NCBI RefSeq assembly: GCF_002355435.1
Contig: NZ_AP017313.1
Location: 1,612,001 to 1,676,000, forward strand
DNA from: Mucilaginibacter gotjawali
Lineage (GTDB): Bacteria > Bacteroidota > Bacteroidia > Sphingobacteriales > Sphingobacteriaceae
DNA: 64,000 nucleotides
Direction: 5' to 3'
Below, piece by piece: positions 9,783-18,962 of this stretch; position 1 is the first letter of the stretch; each line of letters begins with the position of its first letter. Below the pieces are notes generated by a model. It saw nothing but the letters and a program-made list of their open reading frames with translations, did not search any database and was not told the DNA's origin. The position numbers and the translations under genes are program-made.

Positions 9783-9795
9783 TTGGATGATATTA

Positions 9796-9830
9796 AAAAG
9801 AAAGGTTATATAGTTCATAACCTTTCTTTT
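9796..9830 (+). terminator. Intrinsic terminator of the glycogen operon
   Basis: Perfect 14-bp stem AAAAGAAAGGTTAT / ATAACCTTTCTTTT with a 7-nt loop, ending in T residues, 13 bp after the glgB stop. Confidence 0.85.
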
Positions 9831-9876
9831 AGCATCGCCGTAAAAGGTAGTATTATTTATATTAATCGTTTACGTC

Positions 9877-10068
9877 ATGAATCCAAAATACCGTTTAATT
9901 TATTTAGTGCTGGGCTTTGCCGGGCTGATTGTGCTCATCTATCATCTGGCTACTAACCTGTTTGAATATCCGGGCGAAATTTTAATGATAGCCATCCCCG
10001 ATATGATCGTTTTTTTCTGTGCTTATAAAACTTATCCTGCTGAAGCCAGGATGGAAGTGGAAAGATAA
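9877..10068 (+). CDS. Small two-TM membrane protein, copy 1
   Basis: A 63-residue protein beginning MNPKYRLIYLVLGFAGL, with two hydrophobic segments (about residues 7-28 and 35-50) and a short charged tail after AYKTYPAE. It is clearly paralogous to the next gene: shared MNPK start, an FEYP turn between the helices and an AYKTY motif after helix 2. I recognise no family. It lies after the glgB terminator and so probably has its own promoter. Confidence 0.6.
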   Translation: MNPKYRLIYLVLGFAGLIVLIYHLATNLFEYPGEILMIAIPDMIVFFCAYKTYPAEARMEVER

Positions 10069-10209
10069 TTTTATTACCGGTTAATTTGCCTTAACTTTGA
10101 TAAAGATCCAAAGTTTAAAGTAAACGCCGGAAAATGTTACCCCGTTTTTAAATTATTAAATCGGGGTGCCGGGGATGGATGATTATTAATAAACTAATAA
10201 ATCCTTTAT

Positions 10210-10401
10210 ATGAACCCCAAATTTCTGATCCTTTACCTTATTGCGGGAACGCTTGCACTTATCCTGATTGTTTTTCAAATCGTTTTTGAATATCCTGTGC
10301 TTAACTTCACCGGGATAGGATTGAATTTGATTATGTGCCTGTTTTTTTACTACCTGGCGTACAAAACCTACCACGAGAAAAAGGATAGGGAGTTGATGTG
10401 A
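10210..10401 (+). CDS. Small two-TM membrane protein, copy 2
   Basis: 63 residues, MNPKFLILYLIAGTLALILI..., the same two-helix layout and the same FEYP and AYKTY landmarks as the gene at 9877. This indicates a tandem duplication with considerable divergence. A possible hairpin (CCCCG ... CGGGG, about 10141-10167) lies between the two copies. Function unknown. Confidence 0.6.
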   Translation: MNPKFLILYLIAGTLALILIVFQIVFEYPVLNFTGIGLNLIMCLFFYYLAYKTYHEKKDRELM

Positions 10402-10464
10402 TTTTAGGTGAAAGCTGAAAGACCAAAGCTAAAAGCTTTTTATTTTCCGATTTTGGGTTAAAGC

Positions 10465-10506
10465 TTTCTGCGTTTCGCTTTCATCTTTCTGCGTTTCGCT
10501 TTCATC
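10465..10506. repeat. Perfect 21-bp tandem duplication
   Basis: The 21-bp unit beginning TTTCTGCGTTTCGCTTTCAT occurs twice without a mismatch (10465-10485, 10486-10506), just after the stop of the minus-strand GH5 gene. The surrounding 10405-10465 repeats related words (AAAGCTGAAAGACC, AAAGCTAAAAGCTTT), partly complementary, so the block can pair into an imperfect hairpin. Confidence 0.8.
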
Positions 10507-10511
10507 TTATG

Positions 10512-11795
10512 CTATTTCAATTGCCGGGTGTATTTTTCGATCACCTTCCACGTACTTTCATCCGAATCAAATACCGAATTCAGGCCTTGTTCTTCACCGC
10601 CGGGGTCGCCCATAAATTCATCGCCATCCTTCCAGAATGTCTGACCGGGTATTGGTCTTGCTATGCCAGCGAAGGCCCAGAAATTGCAGCCGGCAATGCC
10701 CGGGTTATTTAATACCTTGCTGAAAATAAAGTTGTAAAAATGATCACGGTTATGGGTTGAAGTACCTGGGGTGTAAACATGCAGATCGCGTGGTAAGCCA
10801 AATTCCTCTATCACCATTGGCTTATTCATTTGCTTTGCAACCTGTAAGTGCTTTTGTATATCCTTACCGGCGCTGTCTAAAATAACCTTGTAACTGGCGT
10901 TGATGGCAGTATCCTTAAACCAGCTCCAGTTTTTTGGCCAGATGTGGATGGTGAGGTAATCTATGTTTTTATCCGCGTGGATCTTTTGGTAAACCGACAG
11001 ATCAAAATCTGAGGCAATATCCCCCTCGCTGCCTGTGGTAAGCAAATGGTTTTTATCGATTGATTTTACCAATGCGGAAACGTGACTCATCCATGCTTCA
11101 AAAGCGGGTACTGCTAATTTTTCCATTGGGCGCGGCTCATTGATAATTTCCCAAGCCATAATTGCGGGGTCATCGGTGTATTTTTTCCCATTGAGCTTGT
11201 TGGTCCGGTGCAAAACATATTTTATATAAGTATCCAGTTCATCCATACAAGGCTTACAGATATAAAACTGGCTGATGTATTGCCTCAGCTTATCCCAGCT
11301 GTAATAGCCCCCCAGGCTTTTTGGATAGGGTTGCTCGCCATAGCCGTTCCACTTTAAATACTGGGCTATGCCGCCGCTCCATTCCCAGGTATTGGTAAAA
11401 TGCAGTACGGCTTTCATGTTGCGTTTAGCCAGCTCATTCAGCAGGTAATCCAGGCCGGTCATAATGTCCTCATTAAACTTTCCAGCTTCAGGCTCCAGCA
11501 CTTTCTCGTTTGGCGTGCGGTATTTGTAATCGGTGAGTCCCTCGGCGCCCACCATCACCCTAAGGTTAGTCACCCCATGCTGCTTTAAAAAGTTGAGTTC
11601 GGTTTTTAGTCGCTCTTTGCCTTGTTCGCCGTTTGTAGCCAGCAGGCCGCCGTACCAATAGTTGGTGCCGATATAGCGGTAAGGTTTTCCATCAATGGTA
11701 AATCGGGTTCCTTCAACTTTAACAAAACCTTGTTGGGCAAATGCCGGCAGCGCCATTACGAGGCTTAATAGGAGTAACTTAAATATTTTGTTCAC
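10512..11795 (-). CDS. Secreted GH5 endo-beta-mannanase-like glycoside hydrolase
   Basis: A 427-residue protein with a cleavable signal peptide (MNKIFKLLLLSLVMALPAFAQQ), hence periplasmic or secreted. The fold is a GH5 (beta/alpha)8 barrel. The N-terminal GTRFTIDGKPYRYIGTNYWY is characteristic of the subfamily-7 mannanases of fungi, plants and Bacteroidota. The acid/base is E in AWEIINEPRPM and the nucleophile is E in MVIEEFGLPRD. HFTNTWEWSGGIAQYLKW also fits mannanases. It lacks visible carbohydrate-binding or T9SS sorting domains. It is monocistronic, with a bidirectional terminator 126 bp upstream. Mannan is the most likely substrate, but other beta-1,4-linked substrates cannot be excluded. 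Confidence 0.85.
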   Translation of the reverse strand: MNKIFKLLLLSLVMALPAFAQQGFVKVEGTRFTIDGKPYRYIGTNYWYGGLLATNGEQGKERLKTELNFLKQHGVTNLRVMVGAEGLTDYKYRTPNEKVLEPEAGKFNEDIMTGLDYLLNELAKRNMKAVLHFTNTWEWSGGIAQYLKWNGYGEQPYPKSLGGYYSWDKLRQYISQFYICKPCMDELDTYIKYVLHRTNKLNGKKYTDDPAIMAWEIINEPRPMEKLAVPAFEAWMSHVSALVKSIDKNHLLTTGSEGDIASDFDLSVYQKIHADKNIDYLTIHIWPKNWSWFKDTAINASYKVILDSAGKDIQKHLQVAKQMNKPMVIEEFGLPRDLHVYTPGTSTHNRDHFYNFIFSKVLNNPGIAGCNFWAFAGIARPIPGQTFWKDGDEFMGDPGGEEQGLNSVFDSDESTWKVIEKYTRQLK

Positions 11796-11920
11796 TATGG
11801 TGTTTTTGATCCCTAAAAATAGGAAACAGTGTAACCGGTGGTTAATATTGTTTTAACAATTGATTGCTAAAATGAGGTACTTATTTAGCAAAGACTGGGG
11901 ACAGGCAAAAAATGGAAATA

Positions 11921-11953
11921 AAAAAAGCCGACCCCATAGAGGTCGGCTTTTTT
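11921..11953. terminator. Bidirectional intrinsic terminator
   Basis: Perfect 13-bp stem AAAAAAGCCGACC / GGTCGGCTTTTTT with a 7-nt loop. The A and T runs make it functional in both directions. It lies just beyond the displaced gapA 3' end, so it is probably the original gapA terminator. Confidence 0.85.
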
Positions 11954-11973
11954 GCAATTTAGGATATTGGGAT

Positions 11974-12102
<129 letters not shown>

Positions 12103-12792
12103 TTAGTTTGAATTAACCTTTATTTCATTACAAAGCGACAAAAATGAATTTAAAGATGTTAAGTGGTTAGTGCCGTTTATTCTACTTATGAGTTCTGACA
12201 GATAGTGCTTTTCTCCAACATCGCCGGGATTTTTTTTAGTGTATGATACATTTCTTTCACTTAGATTTTCTTTCAAATACGAGTGGTGGAATTGCGAAAT
12301 AGTCAAAAAATTTGAATACCCAGGCATAAGTTCGGGGTCTGAACTTCTAACATCATAATAATTCACATATGAGATTAACGGTTGTTTGGATGGATTTCTT
12401 TTAAACGTTTTCCTATTTCCCAAAAACCAAGTTTCTATGCATCGATTTTGAACCACAATGGCTAACTTGCATTTGGGATTAAGCTCGAGATTTTCTTTGG
12501 CCATAAAGTCTAATACCTCGCCAGTCCTTGACTCAACTGTGGACTCATCTGCATCCAAACAAACTATTAAATAATCAAATAGCATTGTGCCATTTATCTC
12601 TTCTATAGAATTTCTCAAATGGTTATTAAGTAAAGATGGGAATCCCTCACCACTAAATAAATAATAACATTTTTCCGTAACGCCGCTAATAGTCCTCACT
12701 TGAGTTAACTCCGGCAAAAGTACTTGCAACCACTTTGGGTAAACTTTTCGTTCTGTATGACGGCCTTCTACTAAAAAATATAGATTCATCAC
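12103..12792 (-). CDS. TOPRIM-like protein paired with an AAA ATPase (putative defence effector)
   Basis: A 229-residue protein. The N-terminus (YFLVEGRHTERKVYPKWL) has the invariant Glu expected in a TOPRIM-type nuclease fold. YLIVCLDADESTV supplies a DxD-like acidic motif, and QNRCIETWFLGN resembles the E-containing strand of OLD/DUF4276/RloB-type proteins. The family is not identified firmly. The start codon overlaps the stop of the ATPase by 4 bp, so the two are translationally coupled. ATPase plus TOPRIM pairs are known from AbiL, RloAB, PARIS and related abortive-infection systems, where the TOPRIM partner is the nuclease toxin. A similar role here is inference. The region is distinctly more AT-rich than its neighbours. 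Confidence 0.6.
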   Translation of the reverse strand: MMNLYFLVEGRHTERKVYPKWLQVLLPELTQVRTISGVTEKCYYLFSGEGFPSLLNNHLRNSIEEINGTMLFDYLIVCLDADESTVESRTGEVLDFMAKENLELNPKCKLAIVVQNRCIETWFLGNRKTFKRNPSKQPLISYVNYYDVRSSDPELMPGYSNFLTISQFHHSYLKENLSERNVSYTKKNPGDVGEKHYLSELISRINGTNHLTSLNSFLSLCNEIKVNSN

Positions 12793-13934
12793 TCTTGACC
12801 AGTTTGAAATTCCTCTAGTTGAAGTAATTGCATAAAGGCTTCGTGTTTGGAATCCCCAATATTATAGTCTTGTGCGTTTTTGGTTTTTACGATTCCCGCT
12901 TTTCTTGTGACTAGTTTCCAATTGGAAAAATGTATATTATTAATTATGTAGGGATGGTGGCTGGTGATTATAAATTGCAATTGTTTGGAGGATTCAAGAA
13001 TGTCCGTGGTTAGTTCATCTATACAATTAATTCCAAGGCTGTTTTCAAATTCGTCAATTAGAAATATTGTTCCTTCTGGACTCAAATACAACTCACTAAT
13101 GTGTATTAGAGTTCTAAACATACCAGATGAAATTTTCGTTTGCTGAATCCACTTGTCAACGCCAACTTCCTTTATTTGAATAAAAGGTGAATCTTTCAGA
13201 AAGGAAAAAAAACGATCCCCCATAAGGTCTTCCTCAAGGGGTTCGACTTTTATATCTTCAACATTTGGAAAGATATCAATGAATCTGTCTTTTATTTGGA
13301 AAAAAACTTTGTCCTTAATTTGATAACAAAAAAATAATTTGTCGATTATTTGCTCATCTGATTTTTTAATTTCCTCAATCGTTTCATATTTATTCAATTT
13401 AGTTAGATTGGGCATTCTAAAAACTAGATTTACAGATTGAGAATCCGATTGGTCGCTAAAGATTATCTTGTTGAATGCGTTGTAAGCTGCGCCTATTACC
13501 TCTTCTTCTTTTAATAAATATATTATACTTTTTTGCTGGGGTAATTTTAAGGTCTTTTCACCTTTAAAGAATAATTCCGATTCGGATCTATTCACAATTT
13601 CAATATCGTTTCTAAAAATCTTTTCGCGGATAATACTTGGTGGGTTCTTCTGAGATTCCTTTGAATCAAAATCGGGGAAAATAAATCGTCCCCTATTTTC
13701 GAATTCCCCCGTCCATTTATAATGGATGCCTTCTATTGTCATGAACTCGACTTCCCATTCAATACCATTGTTAGATTTGCCCAAAGCAACGTCTTTAAGA
13801 TTATTGATTGCTTTAAGAATTAAAGTTTTTCCAACGCCTGACGCTCCTACTAAAAGGGTTAACTCATTGAAATATGATTTTTCAAGTTCCCAGTTAAACG
13901 ACACATCCTTATATGATAGGCTCAACAATCTCAT
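12789..13934 (-). CDS. AAA/ABC-type ATPase of an ATPase-TOPRIM module
   Basis: A 381-residue soluble ATPase of the SMC/Rad50-like AAA_15/AAA_21 type. Walker A is GASGVGKT at residues 30-37, the signature-like segment is KISSGMFRTLIHIS, Walker B is GTIFLIDEFENSL, and the H-loop is FIITSHHPYIINN. Between them lies a ~200-residue insertion with no recognised fold. Low GC and no similarity to the surrounding glycolysis genes indicate acquisition. It is the first gene of the two-gene insert behind gapA, separated from gapA by a terminator, so it should have its own promoter in 13935-13975. The likely role is the sensor/regulator subunit of a phage-defence pair (inference). Confidence 0.75.
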   Translation of the reverse strand: MRLLSLSYKDVSFNWELEKSYFNELTLLVGASGVGKTLILKAINNLKDVALGKSNNGIEWEVEFMTIEGIHYKWTGEFENRGRFIFPDFDSKESQKNPPSIIREKIFRNDIEIVNRSESELFFKGEKTLKLPQQKSIIYLLKEEEVIGAAYNAFNKIIFSDQSDSQSVNLVFRMPNLTKLNKYETIEEIKKSDEQIIDKLFFCYQIKDKVFFQIKDRFIDIFPNVEDIKVEPLEEDLMGDRFFSFLKDSPFIQIKEVGVDKWIQQTKISSGMFRTLIHISELYLSPEGTIFLIDEFENSLGINCIDELTTDILESSKQLQFIITSHHPYIINNIHFSNWKLVTRKAGIVKTKNAQDYNIGDSKHEAFMQLLQLEEFQTGQE

Positions 13935-13975
13935 AAGATTAAATACAATTAACTGCTACTAAAATAAAAGAATAT

Positions 13976-14004
13976 AAATTAGACCTTGATTGAAGGTCTA
14001 ATTT
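13976..14004 (-). terminator. gapA terminator
   Basis: Perfect 12-bp stem AAATTAGACCTT / AAGGTCTAATTT with a 5-nt loop, 12 bp after the gapA stop codon. It isolates gapA from the inserted genes. Confidence 0.75.
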
Positions 14005-14016
14005 ATGATAATTAAT

Positions 14017-15018
<1,002 letters not shown>

Positions 15019-15867
15019 TTAATTTTTACTTGAATAATATGTTAATAAATTGTTTATGGGCTCTTTAATAACGTTCGCGATTTTAAGATTTACCTCGTCA
15101 GCCGCCTCGTATAAGTAGTCCTGAAAGCCTGCTGCAACTAACCCTGCAAAGTACAAAAAAGCTTCGGGATGTTCATCATGTAATGGTAATAAATAAACGT
15201 TAAACAGCTGATTAAAACCATTCTTAATTATACTTTTTATATAATTATCTTCTTTATTTTCTATATAAAAGTCCGTGAATGAACTTAAAAAAAGTGCAGG
15301 TTGTTTTTGGCGGTAAACTTTTTCAAGGAGGGTTTTCCGGTCGAGGTCATACCGTTGAACAAATTTTTTATGAATATTGGCAGGCAGGGTTTCACTCATA
15401 TAACCTTTTATCAATTGCCGGCCCAGCCAGTTGCCAGAACCCTCGTCCGCCAAAATATAGCCCAAGCCATAATTGTTGGGTTTTATTTTTTTGCCGTCGT
15501 ACCAGGCGGCGTTTGAGCCGCTGCCGAGAATACAAACTATCCCTGGTGTGTTTTTACAACAGGCTATAGCCGCCGCCACCAAATCGTGTTCAACACTTAC
15601 TTTGCCATATTTAAAAAATGCCGAGAATGCTTTGTGCACAACATCTTTTAATTCGGGAGACGATGCGCCGGCGCCAAAAAAATAAATCTTTTTAATTTCC
15701 TCGGCGTGATGAATCAGGTTGATGTTTTTGCTTAATAGCTGCACGATACTTTTTTCGTCGTTTAAATACGGATTTATCCCACTGGTTCTGAAAGATGCTA
15801 TTACCCTTTCTTTATCGGCAAGCCTCCAATCAGCATAGTGTGATCCGCTATAAACAACTGCAATCAT
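15019..15867 (-). CDS. BadF/BadG-type sugar kinase homologue lacking the phosphate-1 motif
   Basis: 282 residues of the actin-like ATPase fold of the N-acetylglucosamine kinase (BadF/BadG/BcrA/BcrD) family. Retained family segments are SGINPYLNDEK, YFFGAGASSPE, the phosphate-2 region CILGSGSNAAWYDG and the helix-strand motif LGYILADEGSGNWLGR. The N-terminal phosphate-1 motif, DGGSTKTxW in the paralogue at 17831, is here YSGSHYADW. The Asp and the TKT nucleotide-contacting residues are lost, so kinase activity is doubtful. It sits between pfkA and gapA with 5-6 bp gaps, suggesting a role tied to glycolysis, perhaps as a sugar-sensing pseudokinase (inference). Confidence 0.8.
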   Translation of the reverse strand: MIAVVYSGSHYADWRLADKERVIASFRTSGINPYLNDEKSIVQLLSKNINLIHHAEEIKKIYFFGAGASSPELKDVVHKAFSAFFKYGKVSVEHDLVAAAIACCKNTPGIVCILGSGSNAAWYDGKKIKPNNYGLGYILADEGSGNWLGRQLIKGYMSETLPANIHKKFVQRYDLDRKTLLEKVYRQKQPALFLSSFTDFYIENKEDNYIKSIIKNGFNQLFNVYLLPLHDEHPEAFLYFAGLVAAGFQDYLYEAADEVNLKIANVIKEPINNLLTYYSSKN

Positions 15868-15872
15868 TTTTT

Positions 15873-16859
15873 TTAGATTGAGAGTATTTCGGCCATTTTC
15901 ATCAAATCTTCTTCCAGTTTAAATTCGTGTTGCGTAAGCGCTTCTTCAAGGCTGGTTATTTTAATATAATTTGCTTCAAGGCCAACCATCATTTGGGTTT
16001 TGCCGGCAATTAAGGCGTTTACAGCAGCGAAACCCAGGCGGCTGCCTAAAACCCTGTCAAATGCCGAAGGGCTTCCGCCGCGCTGCAGGTGGCCTAATAT
16101 GGTTACTTTTATATCGTAGTTTTTAACCTGTTTTTCAACCAATTTTGCAATATCGTAAGCGCCGCCATGTTTATCGCCCTCGGCAACTATCACAATGCTC
16201 GACGATTTTTTCTTGCTTTGCCCGCTCTTAAGGTTTTCAATCAGATCATCTATGGCAGTCTCTTTTTCGGGCAATAATATAGCCTCGGCCCCGCAGGAAA
16301 TTCCTGCACGCAATGCTATGGCTCCCGAATCGCGCCCCATTACTTCAATAAAGAACAAACGGTCGTGTGCATCTGCGGTATCCCGTATTTTATCAATAGC
16401 TTCAATTACGGTATTAGTAGCCGTATCAAAACCAAGGGTATAGGTTGATCCATAGAGGTCGTTGTCGATAGTCCCCGGTACGCCCATTACGGCTACATCA
16501 GGATAGCTTTTCGAAAAACGCAGTGCTCCGGTAAATGTTCCGTCGCCGCCAATGACTACTAAAGCGTCAATACCGCGTTTCTTTAAATTTTGATAGGCGA
16601 TTTCCTGGCCTTCGTCAGTGCGGAAGGGTAAGCAACGCGCCGTTTTCAGGATTGTACCGCCTAAATTTAATATGTTACTAACAGATCGTGTACCCATCGG
16701 GAACATGTCATCTTCAATAAGTCCCTGGTACCCGCGCCTGATACCTACCACTTCTAACCCGTTATATATTGCTGTCCTTACAATTGAGCGAATACACGGG
16801 TTCATTCCCGGTGCATCCCCGCCCGATGTGAGCACTGCTAGTTTCGAAATTTTATGCAT
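15873..16859 (-). CDS. pfkA: ATP-dependent 6-phosphofructokinase
   Basis: A 328-residue PfkA, the committed step of glycolysis. The nucleotide loop is SGGDAPGMNP (residues 12-20), the phosphate loop GGDGTFTGA (104-112) and the catalytic segment GVPGTIDNDLYG (127-138). GG/DG residues at 104-108 favour ATP rather than pyrophosphate as donor. It is the first gene of the operon with the BadF-like protein and gapA, and its promoter region carries a twice-repeated palindromic box shared with the divergent Nudix regulator. Confidence 0.95.
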   Translation of the reverse strand: MHKISKLAVLTSGGDAPGMNPCIRSIVRTAIYNGLEVVGIRRGYQGLIEDDMFPMGTRSVSNILNLGGTILKTARCLPFRTDEGQEIAYQNLKKRGIDALVVIGGDGTFTGALRFSKSYPDVAVMGVPGTIDNDLYGSTYTLGFDTATNTVIEAIDKIRDTADAHDRLFFIEVMGRDSGAIALRAGISCGAEAILLPEKETAIDDLIENLKSGQSKKKSSSIVIVAEGDKHGGAYDIAKLVEKQVKNYDIKVTILGHLQRGGSPSAFDRVLGSRLGFAAVNALIAGKTQMMVGLEANYIKITSLEEALTQHEFKLEEDLMKMAEILSI

Positions 16860-16906
16860 TTTTATACTGCTTATTTACAGCCACGAATATAGTGTGTGAA
16901 AATTAC

Positions 16907-16967
16907 ACCATTAAATTTAATTTATTTTTTTTTACATTAGCGGTTAACCATTAAATTTAATTTATTT
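16907..16967. promoter_or_regulatory. Paired operator boxes between pfkA and the Nudix regulator
   Basis: The sequence ACCATTAAATTTAATTTATT occurs twice, at 16907 and 16947, exactly 40 bp apart. Each copy contains the perfect palindrome TTAAATTTAA (16911-16920, 16951-16960). Both lie in the 127-bp divergent promoter region, ending 20 bp before the regulator start. The spacing of about four helical turns suggests two dimers on one DNA face. Confidence 0.65.
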
Positions 16968-16986
16968 ACCTAAAATTATCAAGGTT

Positions 16987-17682
16987 TTGGAAGTAAAATT
17001 ACCTTCGTTTGATTCAGTCTTTTCAGTTGACTGCGTAATATTCGGTTTTGAAGCAGGAGAACTGAAAATATTGCTCATTGAACGAAATGAAGAGCCATAT
17101 AAAGATTGGCTTGCTTTGCCTGGCTATATAGTAGAGCAGGACGAAAGCATTGACGACGCCGCTGAACGTATTTTATACGAGCTAACAGGCCTTCGCGACT
17201 TACACATGCAGCAGTTTCACACTTTCGGCGAGGTGAACAGGCACCCGCAGGGAAGGGTGATTACGGTGGCTTATTACGCGCTGATACGCATTAACGGGCA
17301 AAAGGAATTGCGCCCCATAACGCAATATGCGCGTAAAGCTTTCTGGCACCCGGTGAATGAGCTGCCTAAATTGGCGTTTGACCACACCGAGATTTTTAAA
17401 ACTGCATTTAATAAAATACGCAGGCGGTTAAATTATCAGCCCATCGCTTTTGAACTGTTGCCCGAGAAATTTACCCTTACCCAGTTGCAATCGCTTTATG
17501 AGGCGGTAGAGAACAGGAAGCTGGACAAAAGAAATTTCCGTAAAAAGATGCTGAGCTATGGATTTTTAAAAGAACTTGACGAAAAACAAAAGGGGGTATC
17601 CTATCGCGCAGCCAAGTTGTATAAATTCGACCGCCGGAAGTATGCGAAGATATTTCATAATGATATGAACCTGGACAAATAG
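16987..17682 (+). CDS. Nudix-type transcriptional regulator (NrtR/AraR-like)
   Basis: A 231-residue protein. The N-terminal ~140 residues form a Nudix fold (VDCVIFGFEAGELKILLIER, LALPGYIVEQDESIDDAAER). The Nudix box is degenerate (AERILYELTGL lacks the REExxEE catalytic pattern), as in regulators that bind rather than hydrolyse nucleotide-sugars. The C-terminal ~80 residues form a winged-helix domain (KFTLTQLQSLYEAVENRKLDKRNFRKKM). The start is TTG 16987, since no ATG precedes it in frame. It is divergent from pfkA across the paired operator. In Bacteroides, relatives regulate sugar catabolism. Control of the pfkA-gapA operon and itself is inferred. Confidence 0.8.
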   Translation: MEVKLPSFDSVFSVDCVIFGFEAGELKILLIERNEEPYKDWLALPGYIVEQDESIDDAAERILYELTGLRDLHMQQFHTFGEVNRHPQGRVITVAYYALIRINGQKELRPITQYARKAFWHPVNELPKLAFDHTEIFKTAFNKIRRRLNYQPIAFELLPEKFTLTQLQSLYEAVENRKLDKRNFRKKMLSYGFLKELDEKQKGVSYRAAKLYKFDRRKYAKIFHNDMNLDK

Positions 17683-17835
17683 TTTGCAGTTTGTAGTGGG
17701 CAGTTTGCAGCAGAACTACGAAAAGGATAGCTATATAGAAACGAAGAGAGCTGCGATGATTTTTACCGCAGCTCTCTTCGTTTATTGATTATTAGACTTT
17801 ATTGCAGACTGCAAACTAAAAACTGCCAACTCAAA
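17683..17835. repeat. Word-like inverted repeat flanking the terminator
   Basis: The words TTTGCAGTTTGTAGTGGG and CAGTTTGCAG (17683-17710) are mirrored by CTGCAAACTAAAAACTGCC at about 17806-17824. They form an imperfect outer hairpin around the perfect terminator at 17739-17783. Related words occur inside mnmD near 47972. Confidence 0.55.
17739..17783. terminator. Bidirectional terminator between convergent genes
   Basis: Perfect 17-bp stem AAACGAAGAGAGCTGCG / CGCAGCTCTCTTCGTTT with an 11-nt loop, between the Nudix regulator (+) and the BadF-type kinase (-). Confidence 0.85.
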
Positions 17836-18691
17836 TTTGCAGATGCGATAATTCCAAATGGAACTTAACAAGGTTATCTATCGGTGAGCGGATAATATTG
17901 CCCACAGCCATGCCATTTTCAACTACCAGTTCTTCAAGCACATTCCTGAAGTTATAACCTACCGAACCTATGCAATTGAAAGTGTATTTCTGGTAATCCG
18001 GGTAATGAGTAACCAGGTTACGGAAAAAATCCTCGAATGAACTTCTTACAATGTTGCGGGAATATTCCAGGTTCACGGGGCTGTCATAAACAAATTTGCT
18101 GAAACTGGCACAAAAACGGTTGGCCCGGGGTTGAGTGTACACTATCTCGTTGATGTCATCAGGCGTCAACTTATAAGTATTCCAGAAGTTTTCGCGAACA
18201 GCCTCCGGCATATAGCCCCGTAAATAATCAACTAAAAGCTTTTTGCCAATATAGCACCCGCTGCCTTCGTCACCCAGGATATAAGCGCCTGAATCGATGT
18301 TATGAGTAACTTCGCGGCCATTATACAAACAAGTATTTGTGCCGGTACCCAATATGGCTGCAAAACCTTCAGTGTTTCCCAACAGGGCCCTGGCAGCCGC
18401 CAGCAGGTCGTGCCCGATAAAAACTTTCGCCTTTTTAAAAACTACCTGCATCGCCTCCTTAACTAAGTTTCGCATTTCGTCGGTAGAGCAACCTGCGCCG
18501 TAGTAATTTACTTCGGTGATCTCATCTCTTTCAAGATCGGTTGGCAAAGTTTCATCAAGGGATTTAATAATATAGTCCTTTGGCGCAAAATAAGGGTTGT
18601 AACCTTCGGTGTTAAAGTACACCTTTTTACCTTCTTCGGTAACCAGGCACCAATTGGTTTTAGTTGAGCCACCGTCAGCAATAATGATCAT
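17831..18691 (-). CDS. BadF/BadG-type kinase (N-acetylglucosamine kinase family)
   Basis: A 286-residue actin-fold sugar kinase with the complete phosphate-1 motif IIADGGSTKTNWCLV at the N-terminus, then FNTEGYNPYFAPK, the phosphate-2 region AILGTGTNTCLYNG and the adenosine-motif segment GAYILGDEGSGCYIGKK. This family usually phosphorylates N-acetylglucosamine or related amino sugars. It is a paralogue of the degenerate protein at 15019 and, unlike that one, keeps all expected nucleotide contacts. It is convergent with the Nudix regulator and separated from it by a strong terminator. Confidence 0.85.
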   Translation of the reverse strand: MIIIADGGSTKTNWCLVTEEGKKVYFNTEGYNPYFAPKDYIIKSLDETLPTDLERDEITEVNYYGAGCSTDEMRNLVKEAMQVVFKKAKVFIGHDLLAAARALLGNTEGFAAILGTGTNTCLYNGREVTHNIDSGAYILGDEGSGCYIGKKLLVDYLRGYMPEAVRENFWNTYKLTPDDINEIVYTQPRANRFCASFSKFVYDSPVNLEYSRNIVRSSFEDFFRNLVTHYPDYQKYTFNCIGSVGYNFRNVLEELVVENGMAVGNIIRSPIDNLVKFHLELSHLQI

Positions 18692-18755
18692 AAATTAGTT
18701 TATTTTAGAAAAATCGGATAAAAGTATGATTAACTTATTGTAAAAAAAACACTTT

Positions 18756-18962
18756 ATGGTTTTAAAAAGTAAAATTCTGCTTTTTGATGAAAAAATGTTG
18801 TTTTTTTTGGACAAATTAATGATTTATACCCGCCGGTTTTCGTGGTTTATAAGTATGTCAATAGTATTAATTAACCTGTTTAAATATAAAGTTACCCCCT
18901 TTAAAGCGAGTGGTTTATATTTGATTGCAATTATATGTATTATTTGGCAAATAATTGTGTAA
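18756..18962 (+). CDS. Possible small membrane protein (doubtful)
   Basis: A 68-residue ORF with two hydrophobic stretches (FSWFISMSIVLINLF, GLYLIAIICIIWQIIV) in an AT-rich 557-bp gap between the BadF-type kinase and the next gene. The composition may be a by-product of AT richness: a competing ORF overlaps on the other strand. No family recognised. The rest of the gap (18963-19248) shows no supported feature. Confidence 0.25.
   Translation: MVLKSKILLFDEKMLFFLDKLMIYTRRFSWFISMSIVLINLFKYKVTPFKASGLYLIAIICIIWQIIV

Noticed and set aside
9877..10401. Tandem small membrane genes as a toxin-antitoxin pair
   Set aside because: The two proteins are paralogues of equal length with no antisense RNA or antitoxin-like partner visible.
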